Source of the DNA: Betaproteobacteria bacterium
Lineage (GTDB): Bacteria; Pseudomonadota; Gammaproteobacteria; Burkholderiales; SG8-39
Length of the DNA: 5,202 bases
Reading direction: 5' to 3'
Assembly: GCA_005888925.1 (NCBI GenBank)
Contig: VBCP01000341.1
Coordinates: forward strand, 555-5,756
In this document: positions 4,702 to 5,202 of the stretch, one piece after another
Numbering within the stretch: position 1 is the stretch's first letter
Layout: each line of letters starts with the position of its first letter
Translations under genes and position numbers: made by a program
Notes under the pieces: model-generated
What the model was told of the DNA's origin: nothing
The model's input: only the letters and a program-made list of their open reading frames with translations
Database searches by the model: none

Positions 4702-5202
4702 ATGCTGATTGCCGCAGCCTTGCAGAACGCGATCCTGACGAGCGCCAATTTCTCGATCATCGCCACCGACGCGAAAGGCATCATCCAGCTATTCAACTTT
4801 GGCGCCGAGCGCATGCTCGGCTACAAGGCCGCCGAGGTCGTCAACCGCATCAGCCCAAGCGACATCCACGATCCGCAGGAAGTGATGGCGCGCGCCCGGG
4901 CGCTGAGCCTGGAGCTGAAGACCACCATCGCGCCGGGCTTCGAGGCGCTCGCCTTCAAGGCCTCGCGCGGGATCGAGGACTGCTACGAGCTGACCTATAT
5001 CCGCAAGGATGGCAGCCGCTTTCCGGCCATCGTCTCGATCACCGCGTTGCGCGATGACGCCGAGCGCATCATCGGCTACCTGCTGATCGGCACCGACAAT
5101 TCGGTGAGGAAGCTGGTCGAATCGAAATTGAACGAGGCGATGGCGGCCGCCGACAAGGCCAATCGTGCGAAGACCGACTTCATCTCAAGCATGAGCCACG
5201 AG
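4702..5202 (+). CDS. PAS-domain sensor histidine kinase, N-terminal part (3' end outside window)
   Basis: The first 167 residues of a two-component sensor kinase are present; the frame is still open at the window edge. There is no signal peptide or membrane segment, so sensing is probably cytoplasmic. Residues about 8-135 form a PAS domain with its PAC end: NFSIIATDAKGIIQLFNFG, AERMLGYKAAEVV, then YELTYIRKDGSRFPAIVSIT and GYLLIGTDNSVRK. The ligand is not apparent. A short coiled linker (138-156) leads into the HisKA dimerisation helix, KTDFISSMSHE, where His166 is the expected autophosphorylation site. The window ends one residue later, so the ATPase domain and any receiver domain are unseen. 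The start is firm: ATG 4702 has AAGGA at 4689-4693 with eight bases between, and an in-frame TGA at 4696-4698 rules out extension. It is divergent from the ice-binding/OmpA operon. Confidence 0.9.
   Translation, partial: MLIAAALQNAILTSANFSIIATDAKGIIQLFNFGAERMLGYKAAEVVNRISPSDIHDPQEVMARARALSLELKTTIAPGFEALAFKASRGIEDCYELTYIRKDGSRFPAIVSITALRDDAERIIGYLLIGTDNSVRKLVESKLNEAMAAADKANRAKTDFISSMSHE

Noticed and set aside
4409..4814. Several 76-95 codon frames on both strands in the divergent intergenic region
   Set aside because: None has a good ribosome site or recognisable composition, and most run into the neighbouring genes out of frame.

Overview
The window is GC-rich, densely coded DNA from a Gram-negative bacterium. 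Two lipoprotein signals, an outer-membrane OmpA-type barrel, a Crp/Fnr-type regulator and a PAS histidine kinase all fit a proteobacterium. The styles of the regulator and the kinase suggest a betaproteobacterium, but that placement rests on family resemblance, not on a marker gene.

Layout, left to right. (1) 1-465 (+): the 3' end of a gene whose product ends in an unrecognised, probably beta-rich, Cys-flanked domain. (2) 486-1005 (-): a small lipoprotein gene, convergent with the first, whose reading frame is broken once near 585-592. A 6-bp inverted repeat lies at the junction of these two genes. (3) 1143-1841 (+): a Crp/Fnr-family transcription regulator, divergent from the lipoprotein and closed by three tandem TAG stops. 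(4) 1842-1969: a short intergenic stretch with a degenerate 10-bp tandem repeat, a small hairpin, and a strong rho-independent terminator reading leftward. (5) 4418 down to 1970 (-): a two-gene operon. The first gene encodes a DUF3494 ice-binding-type lipoprotein. The second, 28 bp downstream, encodes an OmpA-like protein with an N-terminal beta-barrel and two tandem peptidoglycan-binding domains. (6) 4419-4701: a divergent intergenic region with a perfect 14-bp palindrome. (7) 4702-5202 (+): the start of a PAS-domain sensor histidine kinase, cut off by the window end one residue after the phospho-accepting His.

The most interesting unit is the ice-binding-type lipoprotein plus double-OmpA operon. 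I infer an envelope module: a surface or periplasmic DUF3494 beta-helix held by lipid, paired with a barrel that grips peptidoglycan twice. The kinase starts divergently from this operon and could share its control region, but nothing in the sequence proves a regulatory link. I saw no tRNA, rRNA, CRISPR array, transposase or phage gene.
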